Assembly (NCBI GenBank): GCA_000934455.1
Contig: KN894565.1
Coordinates: 1-21,076, forward strand
DNA length: 21,076 nucleotides
Direction of reading: 5' to 3'
DNA from: Apostichopus parvimensis
Taxonomy: Eukaryota > Echinodermata > Holothuroidea > Aspidochirotida > Stichopodidae
A program made the translations under genes and the position numbers. Shown here piece after piece: positions 9,801 through 16,920 of this stretch; position 1 is the stretch's first letter; the number at the start of each line of letters is the position of its first letter. Under the pieces are notes generated by a model. The model was not told the DNA's origin, made no database searches, and saw only the letters and a program-made list of their open reading frames with translations.

Positions 9801-12459
9801 AGCAATGAGGCTTAGCAACCAGGAGGTTCAGGGGTTCGATACCCGGCCGGGTCATACATAGTAAGGTGGGTTATTATCCAAGAGCAATATATGGTTTTCC
9901 CATCTGAAATGACTGTCTAAATTTAAAAGATTCCAAATTTGAGTTAAAATGTTGAATTGGAGGCCACCCAATGTGAATGTTGTAAGCCATAAGCCCTTGC
10001 GGGTTTCTCCCACATTTGTGGTTGCTTAACATCGTAAACATTATTATCTTCATGGTCGCTGTCATCATTCTCATTATTGGATGAAGTCATCACAAGATAC
10101 GGTAAGGAGGAATTGCTTTATACATTATTCACTTCAAATCCTGCCCAATTATTAAAGCGTTATATTAAGTGTCTACTCAATCTGTTAAAGATTTCATGTT
10201 TAAGAGCATACTGTAGGTGCTACATACATAAACACACATTTACATATCCCTAGCCATATTGTATACAGTAGGTTACCAGATTCCAAAAGCAATGTTAGTG
10301 TTCTTGTAAACATTAAGGTGATCCTACAGTTCATTCAAGCTCCACTTTTGGAGAGGTACTGTAGAGTTTACAATCTCTTTGTATATGAAGACAATGGATG
10401 AAAGCAAATGACCTCTTTATTCAACACAGGAAAATTAAGCATGTAACTGTAAACTTTATATTAGTTGACATGGCTTACTAATTCAGGATTTAAATGTTGA
10501 CTTCAAACACAAAATTATGGTACAGTATTTTGTAAACTGTTAAAAAACATGGCTATGAAACTCCAGGTAGGCAACAAAATGGCACCAAAGGTTCAGAGAA
10601 ATCAGCATTAAATAAGCATTTAAATAAGCATTTGAAAACAATCCCACAAATAATTAATAGTAAACAGATGTTTGTATTTTCATCATTAATTAAAGGCATT
10701 GAAGACTCGCCCCAAACCGCGTGCCGCCCTCTGAAAAAGTTAACTGTCCATAGCTTCCAAGTGAAGTTTTTTTCTTGTCGCTACAAAATGCAGAGAGTAA
10801 TGAAACATATACCTTGTTATTTTTTATCTATAGACCTGAGATGTCCATCGCTGCTATGTACACTGTGTTGTGGGTATTGACCGTAGCTGCATGTATTGAC
10901 TGTACACTAGTGTCTAATTACCGACAATAGCAAGCTGTGTGTGTATTTTCAGGGATCGATGGTGGTGTTTAACACTTCTGATACACCTCATTCGAAACTA
11001 GTTCAGATTACCGGATTAGACGTTTCTTTGTGCTCGAGTCTTCAATGCCTTTAAGGGGCAACAAAATCATGTAATCCATTATAGTGCACAAATGTGTGCA
11101 TTTAATTAAAGCCAAACACACTGTGCATGCCTGTAATTCATGTAATTGGTACTATTAAAAAAGTTCAAATTCAACATTCTTACGCTGAAAAGTCTGCAGC
11201 ACCAGTGGCAGCTCGAGTTGCTTCATTATTGAGACAAGCTCCCCATACAGCACCTTTATGTCCCTCAAATGTTCCAATCCAATCTCCTGTTTCACCCTGT
11301 CTGAGCATTGGTTTTCCATCTGTTTTCATGAAATGCAAAGACTAAGGTGTTAATACATTATAACATTTATAAAAAAAATCATTTAAGTATAGAAACATTT
11401 TTAGGTTTTGCATAACATTTCCAAGCAAATACCCTAAATTATCTCACAACTTTACACCAAAAAGAATGCATTTACAGAAATAGAATGAGCCACCTTATCC
11501 AATATATGATCCAGAATTAGTCTGTGATTGGTACTGTATTCTGCAGGACAGTAGTACTTGGTCTAGTATGTATTGAACTATTATCATCAACTGTTCAACA
11601 CAGAACATTCCAAGCTAAGTTAAAACTCTTCCTATCTTCTTTTATACAACAATTTGTTTAAATTTTTGAGGCAAATTTACCTTTCTACCGAAGTGGTACC
11701 TCTTTACATTTTAACTCCATTCTATGTATATTCATACTCAAAGAGGCACAACGTTTCCTTTCTCTTAAACCAGCAAATGTATGTGATGGTATCAAACTAG
11801 AAAAATTCTAAACCAGCAAAGCAATTAAGGCTGAGAATGTTCACCATTTGGATATACTGGATTTACCTCATTTTGTGCGAGAGATTCAATATCAAAAACA
11901 ATTCATGATACCCAATAGTGCAGTTGTTTTCAAGGGAATTGACTTTTAGAGTTTGAAATCTAACATTAACAGAAGGTAGAGATTTTATGGTTGTCAGAGG
12001 AACAGCGAGTTAGTCATGGGGAATAATTCCTATAGAAACTTACTGTCTCTGACCCGTCATTAGAACCACTATCCTTCTTGAAACCATCGTGAATTCTAAC
12101 TCTACTCTTGATTAACAAAACATGCAGACCTGTAATTAACATCTTAACAGTTGTTTTACTTAGCCTACACAGTTATTTCGGCTGAACATGGTTTTCAGCA
12201 CTGGATTCCACATTTGTCCAGCTGCTCAGCAAATAAAATGGCAATGTCAGACATGGTAACTAACACTACAGTAGGCTACGTTATGCTGTGGTTTAGCCTG
12301 TACTGAAGGTACTAGGCTATGGATACACACATTAGGCTGCTTACCTTTGCACGCACTGATGAGAAAGTATCCAAAATCTGTCTTTTCACTGAAGTCTAAG
12401 TGCACCACAGGGCGGGTGTGGCCAGGACATGTCAGAGGAGTTTGTCTTGCGCACGTCAT
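3582..12459 (-). CDS. STRAP: STRAP (serine-threonine kinase receptor-associated protein), complete seven-exon gene
   Basis: Seven exons joined through GT-AG introns give an uninterrupted 1014-nt reading frame of 337 residues: 12459-12345, 11319-11184, 9070-8989, 7599-7427, 6165-6028, 5254-5118 and 3814-3582. All phases agree. The protein opens with [11 protein letters not shown] and GHTRPVV (residues 13-19), close to the human STRAP start. WD40 landmarks follow: GHKGAVWG (about 58-65), LWD (86-88), HKHIVK (100-105), GHEGSI (142-147), VRIWD (168-172), SFWD (209-212), [10 protein letters not shown] (242-251), [15 protein letters not shown] (265-279) and LRLWQ (292-295). The family folds as a seven-bladed propeller that binds the SMN complex and Gemins in cytoplasmic snRNP assembly, and modulates TGF-beta receptor and Smad7 signalling; that role is inferred from orthology. 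The human protein is about 350 residues. Here the acidic C-terminal tail after LWK (residue about 305) is shorter and divergent. Identity is very secure; exon edges are from consensus splice sites and human alignment from memory. Confidence 0.96.
3815..5117 (-). other. STRAP intron 6
   Basis: AT-rich intron bounded by GTAAGA and TTTGACAG. No repeat family, RNA gene or open frame of coding character is recognisable. Around 4324-4350 there is a weak resemblance to the left end of the Helentron-like element, too degenerate to annotate. Confidence 0.7.
5118..5254 (-). CDS. STRAP: STRAP exon 6 (residues 215-260 plus one base)
   Basis: The acceptor TTTCTTGCAG is followed by T, completing Ser215 (AG|T). 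The exon encodes [18 protein letters not shown] and [18 protein letters not shown], matching the family's SFEAPATINSASL and [14 protein letters not shown]. It ends G before the donor GTAAGA. Confidence 0.95.
5255..6027 (-). other. STRAP intron 5
   Basis: AT-rich intron with canonical borders. The only structured part is a C homopolymer (5426-5438) followed by an (AC)n run to about 5451. Nothing else stands out. Confidence 0.7.
5426..5451. repeat. C-run plus (AC)n microsatellite
   Basis: Thirteen cytosines run directly into about six AC repeats. It lies inside STRAP intron 5 and is a simple repeat likely to vary in length. Confidence 0.9.
6028..6165 (-). CDS. STRAP: STRAP exon 5 (residues 169-214 plus two bases)
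   Basis: The acceptor ACACAG is followed by G, completing Arg169 (AG|G), so the exon opens [16 protein letters not shown]. It carries the WD of one blade (IWD, 170-172) and SFWD at 209-212, then AG before the donor GTACAC. The blade is less similar to vertebrate STRAP than its neighbours. Confidence 0.93.
6166..7426 (-). other. STRAP intron 4
   Basis: AT-rich intron with donor GTGAGA and acceptor ACACAG. I see no recognisable repeat, RNA gene or conserved block in it. Confidence 0.7.
7427..7599 (-). CDS. STRAP: STRAP exon 4 (residues 112-168 plus two bases)
   Basis: The acceptor TTTATAG is followed by GATAGCAACC ([20 protein letters not shown]). The exon continues through [11 protein letters not shown] and [10 protein letters not shown] and ends with AG before the donor GTGAGA. 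The pyrimidine tract of its acceptor lies in a repeat element that starts only a few bases into the intron (see the 7607-8542 entry). Confidence 0.94.
7600..8988 (-). other. STRAP intron 3
   Basis: About two thirds of this intron is one repeat element (7607-8542), which reaches to within seven bases of exon 4. The remainder (8543-8988) is AT-rich with no recognised feature. Confidence 0.8.
7607..8542 (+). mobile_element. Helentron-associated (HINE/pearl-like) non-autonomous element, copy 2
   Basis: Same left end as copy 1 (CAGAATGCAAAAATGCATTG, identical over that stretch), four to five degenerate core units with a period near 136-145 bp, an (AC)n run near 8480 and the same right end. The subterminal inverted repeats TGGTTTCAATGATA (7627-7640) and TATCATTGAAACCA (8529-8542) are perfect complements over 14 bases. 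It sits in STRAP intron 3, in the opposite sense to the gene, and its left edge abuts the acceptor of exon 4. No coding capacity is seen. Confidence 0.65.
8989..9070 (-). CDS. STRAP: STRAP exon 3 (residues 84-111)
   Basis: The acceptor TACAG is followed by G, completing Ala84 (GC|G). The 82-nt exon encodes [15 protein letters not shown] and [13 protein letters not shown], aligning to the family's AKVWDAVSGDEL and HKHIVKTVDF. It ends on a whole codon before the strong donor GTAAGT. Confidence 0.95.
9787..10077 (+). mobile_element. tRNA-derived SINE, 291 bp with target-site duplication
   Basis: The element begins GCAGTGGCATTTGAAGC (A-box-like TGGCATTTG) and has a B box GGTTCGATACC about 40 bases on, one mismatch from the GGTTCGANTCC consensus, so the head is a pol III promoter of tRNA origin. 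The body lacks an open frame and the end is AT/ATC-rich (about 10040-10077). It is flanked by TGGATAAAG (9778-9786) and TGGATGAAG (10078-10086), an 8-of-9 direct repeat taken as the target duplication. It lies in STRAP intron 2, antisense to the gene. The family is not identified. Confidence 0.75.
10694..11050. mobile_element. TTAA-flanked MITE (Kolobok or piggyBac type)
   Basis: AGGCATTGAAGACTCG at the left is exactly inverted at the right (CGAGTCTTCAATGCCT), and both ends are bordered by TTAA (10690-10693 and 11051-11054). The 357-bp element has no coding capacity. TTAA duplications are the signature of Kolobok and piggyBac transposases; the AGG-type terminus suits Kolobok, but this is inference. 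It is embedded in STRAP intron 2. Confidence 0.8.
11184..11319 (-). CDS. STRAP: STRAP exon 2 (residues 39-84 region)
   Basis: The acceptor CAG precedes ATGGAAAACC, so the split codon G|AT gives Asp39. The exon reads [20 protein letters not shown] onward to [17 protein letters not shown] and ends TCA GC before the donor GTAAGA. It holds the GH...W signature of the second blade and is one of the best conserved parts of the protein. Confidence 0.95.
11320..12344 (-). other. STRAP intron 1
   Basis: AT-rich first intron with donor GTAAGC and acceptor CAG at 11320. No repeat family or regulatory cluster is evident by eye. Confidence 0.7.
12345..12459 (-). CDS. STRAP: STRAP exon 1 (residues 1-38 plus one base)
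   Basis: The start ATG at 12459-12457 has A at -3 on the coding strand and gives [11 protein letters not shown], matching the family N-terminus. An in-frame ATG ten codons upstream (12489) would add MPTVYVHILK, which the family lacks, so the downstream ATG is preferred. The exon ends after ISACK plus G, followed by the donor GTAAGC. Residues 12-38 form the first WD40 strand set with GHTRPVV. Confidence 0.93.
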
Positions 12460-12654
12460 TTTCAATATATGGACGTAAACAGTTGGCAATTTAAGACACG
12501 AAATGTATTATACTACTGTGGCTTTACTTACTGTAGCCACTTTTCCTTTCAATATTCCTTTGACTTCAATTCAACAGGGACTACTTCCGCGACATCATCG
12601 ACGTATTTATGTATACGTTCGTCGAATTTAATATGATGTATATGCAGAATGGAA
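12460..12654. other. STRAP upstream region
   Basis: This short stretch between the STRAP ATG and the inverted-repeat segment should hold the STRAP 5' UTR and core promoter. Apart from the ETS-like match at 12582-12589, no defined element is visible. Confidence 0.4.
12582..12589 (-). promoter_or_regulatory. ETS-like motif upstream of STRAP
   Basis: CGGAAGTA on the minus strand lies about 125 bases upstream of the STRAP ATG. ETS/GABP sites of this form are common in housekeeping promoters at such distances. A single short match is weak evidence, and no TATA box or CpG island is obvious. Confidence 0.2.
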
Positions 12655-12694
12655 CATGCCTCCATCGAGTACTCGATGCATGCCTCCATCGAGT
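12655..12694. repeat. Short tandem duplication around a perfect palindrome
   Basis: CATGCCTCCATCGAGT occurs at 12655-12670 and again at 12679-12694. Between and across them lies ATCGAGTACTCGAT (12664-12677), a perfect 14-bp palindrome. The second copy is the outer edge of the left inverted arm. Confidence 0.8.
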
Positions 12695-12785
12695 TTAATA
12701 AATCTGGAGAAACTATCACACAGTAAATACGCGCGTACGCGCGTACCTAGCATGGAGGGTCATGTGATGTGTTCCAGGGTGGTAC
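12678..12785. repeat. Left arm of a long inverted repeat
   Basis: This arm pairs with 13629-13723. The outer block (CGAGTTTAATAAATCTGGAG) and the inner 36 bases (12750-12785, containing GGAGGGTCATGTGATGTGTT) match exactly; the middle differs and is a CG-alternating stretch (ACGCGCGTACGCGCGTAC). Arms this similar, about 0.84 kb apart, suggest either the terminal repeats of a DNA transposon or two opposite insertions of one repeat. Confidence 0.85.
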
Positions 12786-13265
12786 TAATATATTACTCTC
12801 CCTATTACGCATGATGATTTCACCCAACTAGTAGCATGGACACATTTTGGAGAGAAAATAACTGTAGCTTCGTAGTTTTTCGTGAAATTGGCTCTTGCTG
12901 TAGGTTATCAGGGTGAAATCGTGCATTTCTTAGGGGTGTCCGAACTTCGCAGTGTTCCGAACTTCGCAATACTGACTATACGTAAATGTGTATGCGTGCT
13001 TAGAGCAGAAGACGACACCCGTTACATAGCAATAACCGTGTCTGTAGCCTAACGTAATAGCTATATCCCCGTCGAGCAGCATTAGGCTCTGTTCCATGGA
13101 GATTTCCGTGGTTGCACTGAACTAAACATTTCCCCACAGCACCAATCGCTCACCCTTGACAACCGTGGAACTACTGATTTGGTTCACACACAGTGCTTGA
13201 TGAATACACATTGAGTTATGAACGCGATTAGCAGACGACAATATCAACTTAATTATTCTCTAAAA
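12786..13265. other. Inner part of the inverted-repeat segment, 5' of the THAP exon
   Basis: No open frame. It includes a short tandem duplication of TCCGAACTTCGCA near 12939-12968. If the THAP exon is used, its promoter should be here; no TATA box is clear. Confidence 0.4.
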
Positions 13266-13360
13266 ATGCCGTTGAGATGTTGCGCAGTCGGTTGGTGTGA
13301 CAGTAAAAGAGATTGGAGAAAGGCTAGAGATGAGGAAAACTCCACATTGGTGTTTCATCG
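13266..13360 (+). CDS. THAP-domain first exon (partial)
   Basis: ATG at 13266 opens MPLRCCAVGWCDSKRDW and continues to TLVFHR. The start MP, the Cys-x4-Cys pair (residues 6 and 11) and the FHR block about 19 residues later match the N-terminus of THAP zinc fingers (C2CH, DNA-binding). A GT (13361) follows after the second base of the Arg codon, the position and phase known for the first intron of human THAP1 (coding base 71), so this looks like exon 1 of a spliced gene. The donor GTGGGA is weak, and no following exon with the domain's later Trp, Cys and His is visible. The exon lies between inverted arms 12678-12785 and 13629-13723, so it may belong to a THAP-type transposon (P or Kolobok) rather than a host gene. 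Without a splice, the frame stops at 13409. Confidence 0.45.
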
Positions 13361-13628
13361 GTGGGAATTTATTCTACATTCACTTATAGCAAGTAGTAAT
13401 CGTTCTTGAAATACAATTCAGACATCGACATTTCCCGCTGCAAGCCCAATGTATCTGTACTTGTTCTGTGCCAGCATGTCTAACATTAGCATATTAGCAC
13501 TATTTCGTAGGCCTGAAATACCAGTACCTTCTTACGCCGTTAGTTCCCATGTCCGATCCGTCTTGGTGCAAATCTTTCACGAAGTCACTAACACTATTCT
13601 CGAACTGCTACAGAGAAATACCAGTTTG
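13361..13628. other. Sequence between the THAP exon and the right arm
   Basis: I find no continuation of the THAP domain and no recognisable repeat. A frame from 13449 on stays open for 106 codons into the right arm but has no known family features. Confidence 0.4.
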
Positions 13629-13723
13629 GTACCACCCTGGAACACATCACATGACCCTCCATGCATGGTACGCGCGCGCCCAATTGACATGAATCCTCCA
13701 GATTTATTAAACTCGTTGCATGC
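13629..13723. repeat. Right arm of the long inverted repeat
   Basis: Reverse complement of the left arm, with a perfect 36-bp inner block (13629-13664) and a matching outer block up to GCATGC at 13718-13723. The middle carries CGCGCGCG in place of the longer CG tract on the left. Confidence 0.85.
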
Positions 13724-13783
13724 CCCATGTTATGGTAGCATACACCTATTTCAAGCCCTATTGACTTAGACGCTAAATCAAGT

Positions 13784-14180
13784 CAGAATACAAAATGCAT
13801 TAAGGTTTCGATGACTTCATTGCACTAGACTTCTGCGTTTTTGTAACCAGAACTAGCTGTTACAATAGAAATGGTCCGAACCACGGTTTTGATACAATTA
13901 CACTATGGCATGATAAACACAGGTCAGTCTACTGTGCGTGGCAATACACAATAGGGGTCTTTTCAAAAATATGATGCATCCACACACCAAGTATGAGAAT
14001 TATCCACGATGCCTATCGTTAGATATCATATGTAAAAGGGTTTTCCGAGTTTGACATCTGGTTACCTCAAATGAGATGTGACCTCACAAGCAGCAGGGTT
14101 ATTGTACTCAAATGACAAATCCATATACCATGTATGAAAAGTATTAGTGATTTCTACCATGATAAACAAGGATTTCAATC
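13784..14180 (+). mobile_element. Decayed Helentron-like element, copy 3
   Basis: CAGAATACAAAATGCATTAA then GGTTTCGATGACTTCATTGC reproduces the left end of copies 1 and 2, and the region around 14020-14140 retains a diverged core unit (TAGATATCATATGTAAAAGG ... GAGTTTGACATCTGGTTACC ... TGTGACCTCA). The right end is not clear, so the end coordinate is approximate. The divergence suggests it is older than the other copies. Confidence 0.45.
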
Positions 14181-14207
14181 CTCGTCAAATATTCAAAAGT
14201 ATTCGCT

Positions 14208-14243
14208 ATTTGGCGACTGTGACTGAAAATCTACTCGCCAAAT
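14208..14243. repeat. Short inverted repeat
   Basis: ATTTGGCGA (14208-14216) and TCGCCAAAT (14235-14243) are perfect 9-bp complements around an 18-base loop. Function unknown. Confidence 0.6.
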
Positions 14244-14664
14244 TTCACTCACCACTAGGCCTATGATTAATGTTCGAGTCTCCATAGTACAGATCTGCAA
14301 CATCAATACTTTCTATGAACAAAGGTTAGGCACTTAGGCAAATTCATGGTACTACGTAATTGCACATTGGAAAATTATGTTTCTGTGCAGTATGAAATTT
14401 AACCTTTTCTCCACCAAAGGTCAGTATTGAACAAAGTAAAACATGTCGCAGAATCCTAAATAAGCAGATATGCCTACTGTAATGTCTCAAACAATTATAA
14501 ATAAAACATCTGTGAAATTACCTACGAAGATAGCTTGGCTTCTGTTACATTAGGGCTCCTATAGTACTAGGCATATAATATAGTATAGACAGTAGTTAGG
14601 TGTTCGCGAGTCTTAAGCCTATACAGTACCTCACTGTTACTTTGAACCGCTACTCGCTTAGCGT
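14244..14664. other. Unassigned AT-rich region
   Basis: I see no gene, repeat family or RNA gene between the short hairpin and the foldback element. Confidence 0.6.
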
Positions 14665-15148
14665 CCCTTACCGAAATCCCAGATCTGGGCCAGATATGAA
14701 ATTCCAGATCTGGCCCACATCTAGAATTTCAATCTGGGCCAGATCAGCTCCAGATCTGGAATTTATATCTGGCCAGATAAAAAATTGGGCAGATATAACT
14801 TGATATAAAATAAAGTTTTATATGGCCCATATAAAATTTTATCTGGTTATATTTTATTGCATCCATATCTGGGCCAGATAAAACTTTATCTGGTTGATAT
14901 AAAGAAAATCCAGATAAACTTTTATATGGCCTATATAAAATTTTATAAGGTTGAAGTTTATGGCTTCCATATCTGGGCCAGATAAAACTTTATCTGGTTG
15001 ATATAAAGAAAATCCAGATAAAACTTTTATATGGCCCATATAAAATTTTATCTGGCTGAATGTTTTGCCATCCATATCTGGGCCAGATACAACTTTATCT
15101 GGCCAGATTAAACCAGATATAAAGCCAGATCTGGGATTTCGGTAAGGG
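14665..15148. mobile_element. Foldback element built of nested palindromes, unclassified
   Basis: The ends are 24-bp perfect inverted repeats: CCCTTACCGAAATCCCAGAT + CTGG at 14665-14688, inverted at 15125-15148. The 484-bp interior is made of a few self-complementary words: CCAGATCTGG, TCTGGGCCAGA, CCAGATAAAACTTTATCTGG and TTTATATGGCCCATATAAAA. Its right half holds tandem units of 104-105 bp starting at 14862, 14966 and 15071. No coding capacity is credible; frames that stay open (for example minus 15162-14854) follow from the repeated words. A target duplication is not clear (GCGT on the left, GCGA on the right). I do not recognise the family. Confidence 0.8.
14862..15123. repeat. 104/105-bp tandem units inside the foldback element
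   Basis: TCCATATCTGGGCCAGATA starts at 14862, 14966 and 15071, giving spacings of 104 and 105 bp. The first two units are nearly identical; the third is cut short by the terminal repeat. The unit is itself composed of imperfect palindromes. Confidence 0.85.
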
Positions 15149-15451
15149 GCGACTTCGTACATATGCCCAATTATCTATCTTGTATTTTAGCTGCAGACTG
15201 GTGCGCGAAAAAAATATCGCTATATTACTCCATTAAAGTGCCTAAATCGAAGCGATCTTTTACGCTTTGAAAATCTGAGGTTGTAAGAGCATCTATCTTC
15301 CAAAATATCCTAGCAGCAACAATAGCAAACTTGTCTTAAAACTCTTTACATTGTTGTATACTTTGCAAATAATGACGGATAGCCAGTGGGAAAATGCCTT
15401 TAATAAAATATAATTTAGGAGATGTTTTGCCATCTAAAGTGTATTGGTATT

Positions 15452-15495
15452 CTTCACGTTGTTGTGTTAACTACTTCACGTTGTTGTGTTAAATA
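15452..15495. repeat. 22-bp tandem duplication
   Basis: CTTCACGTTGTTGTGTTAAC/A occurs twice head to tail (15452-15473 and 15474-15495). It lies in or just before the LINE 3' region. Confidence 0.9.
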
Positions 15496-15499
15496 CTTT

Positions 15500-15770
15500 T
15501 AAACGTTCTATGCAGGACTTTAACTAATTTATTATGCTCTTAATTTCTTTTAATGATTGTTCCATGTTGTATGTTATGGAATGTAAATTTTTATTTTTAT
15601 TTTCATTGTCGTCTTATTTTATTTATTTATTTTATTATTATTATTATTATTATTTTATATGTTTATATTTTTTCATTTCACTATTTGTTATTTTACTTCA
15701 GGGCCTCGGGGGAGATTAGCTTTACGCTAACCGAGTATACCCTTTAATGTTAAATAAATAAATAAATATT
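15500..15770 (+). mobile_element. 3' end of a 5'-truncated LINE with (TAAA)n tail
   Basis: An AT-rich 3' UTR-like stretch ends in CTCGGGGGAGATTAGCTTTACGCTAACCGAG-type sequence (15704-15735; key parts CTCGG, TTAGC, GCTAA, CCGAG), then CCCTTTAATGTTAAATAAAT and TAAA repeats to about 15770. The nested stem (CTCGG/CCGAG outside, TTAGC/GCTAA inside) right before the tail suits the 3' hairpin that reverse transcriptase recognises in CR1/Jockey-like elements. No reverse transcriptase coding remains, and the 5' limit is a guess. A second terminus of the same family is at 272-298. Confidence 0.6.
15631..15655. repeat. (TTA)n microsatellite
   Basis: About eight TTA/ATT units inside the LINE 3' region; a simple repeat that may be part of the element's 3' UTR. 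Confidence 0.9.
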
Positions 15771-16050
15771 AACGATCCCAATTGTACCCCCACCGTTGCT
15801 AGCCTAGATTTTTTTCCATAGGCCTAGCCAGATTGGTTCGTGTTGTCCCATAATCATTAACGTGACGAAAGTCGAACGTTACTTTTAAGGCCTAGCTATG
15901 CTATCATGTTCACTGCTTTCCTCAGTATCCACCAGGTCATCGTCGAATCACTTTCATGATGTTTGTATTTCACGCCGACACGACGCGTATTCGATGCAAT
16001 GAGAGCTATTAAACAAAAATTTGAATGATATACTTTAGAAAATATCAATA
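15771..16050. other. Unassigned region
   Basis: Mixed-composition sequence without recognisable gene or repeat. Confidence 0.5.
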
Positions 16051-16051
16051 T

Positions 16052-16432
16052 GAGCACATGCTCGATTGCTCATCTAAACGACTTTCTTTTGCTCACGGTG
16101 TGCTCTTTTGCTATTTGCTCTTTGAGTCTCTCATTTTGTGCTCGCGTGCTCATCACATGAACCACATGCTAATTCTTATAAAGCACGTGCTCAATTGCTC
16201 ATCTAAACGACTTTCTTTTGCTTACGGTGTGCTCTTTTGGTTTTTTGCTCTTTGAATCACTCATTTTGTGTTCGCGTGCTCATCACATGAACCACATCAT
16301 GCGTTTTCTTTTTTGTGTGCTAATTCTTAAATGAGCACGTGTTCAATTGCCCATCTAAACGACTCTCTTTTGCTCACGGTGTGCTCTTTTGCACTTTGAG
16401 TCACTCATGTTGTGCTCGGTTTCACACAGTTA
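16052..16432. repeat. Three-copy tandem array with GAGCACGTGCTC palindromes
   Basis: Units begin at 16052 (GAGCACATGCTCGATTGCTC), 16181 (AAGCACGTGCTCAATTGCTC) and 16333 (GAGCACGTGTTCAATTGCCC), spacings 129 and 152 bp; the second unit carries an extra stretch near 16288-16320. Shared blocks are CATCTAAACGACT, TCTTTTGCTCACGGTGTGCT and CGTGCTCATCACATGAACCA. The start of each unit is a CACGTG-type palindrome. Frames through it are not credible coding. Confidence 0.85.
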
Positions 16433-16639
16433 AGGGCGTGATCTAAACAATGCACTTTACCCTCCTTATGACATTACCAGTCCGTCTTGACGAAATGGAG
16501 CTTCTATCTAATCTAGTGGTGACTTAACAACTATGCGTGTTATTAAATTGGGGCAAAAACAAATAAATAAATAAAAGCCAAAGACAAAAATGTCAACGCA
16601 TGCAAGTTTATTATCTCTCTCCTAAATTTATGAGCCTAG
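16433..16639. other. Unassigned region
   Basis: No recognisable feature beyond a short AAATAAATAAATAAA run near 16560. Confidence 0.5.
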
Positions 16640-16762
16640 TTACCGTGAATAAACCAGACCGTCAGAGTGGAGACTTATATCATCCTTAGTGAATATGCAC
16701 GTTCCGAAAACGGGTAAAAACAAATCAATAAAAAATAGACACAAATACACAGATTGAATGTT

Positions 16763-16915
16763 TACCGGAGAATAGCCTGCCCTTTCTGTCATATTTGGTG
16801 GCCCCAAAAAGAGCCGTTGAATTCGATCAATCTCTTTCATCTTGCATGACCTTGGTTCCCATGTATTGTATCTTCTAGATACATCTAACATTCCCATTTG
16901 CAATTTTTGTACCAT
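16763..16915 (-). CDS. Possible orphan coding exon, function unknown
   Basis: From ATG 16915 the minus strand reads MVQKLQMGMLDVSRRYNTWE, then KMKEIDRIQRLFLGPPNMTE and RAGYSP, and meets a donor-like CCG|GTAAAC at 16762. The composition is mixed and charged, unlike the low-complexity frames elsewhere in the window. I do not recognise the family; no partner exon is evident on this strand. The ATG lies at the border of the 68-bp tandem array, so the 5' end could be the true start or simply where an upstream acceptor has been lost. Beyond the donor the frame continues to 16640 with hydrophobic, non-conserved-looking sequence. Confidence 0.3.
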
Positions 16916-16920
16916 ATAAG

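Larger units (their letters stand above)
9071..11183 (-). other. STRAP intron 2
   Basis: The longest intron. It contains a tRNA-derived SINE (9787-10077) and a TTAA-flanked MITE (10694-11050). The rest is AT-rich without recognised features apart from a short duplication of TAAATAAGCATT near 10610-10635. Confidence 0.8.

Noticed and set aside
12460-12489. Upstream in-frame ATG adding ten residues to STRAP
   Set aside because: The ten residues have no counterpart in the family, whereas the ATG at 12459 gives the conserved start and a good initiation context.
13019-13034. RFX X-box-like GTTACATAGCAATAAC
   Set aside because: Too many departures from the consensus to support without other evidence.
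14854-15162. 102-codon minus-strand frame through the foldback element
   Set aside because: Its residues simply repeat the translated palindromic words; both strands are open for the same reason.
15534-15747. Overlapping frames rich in Phe, Tyr and Ile
   Set aside because: They translate a (TTA)n and T-rich LINE 3' region; composition is low-complexity.
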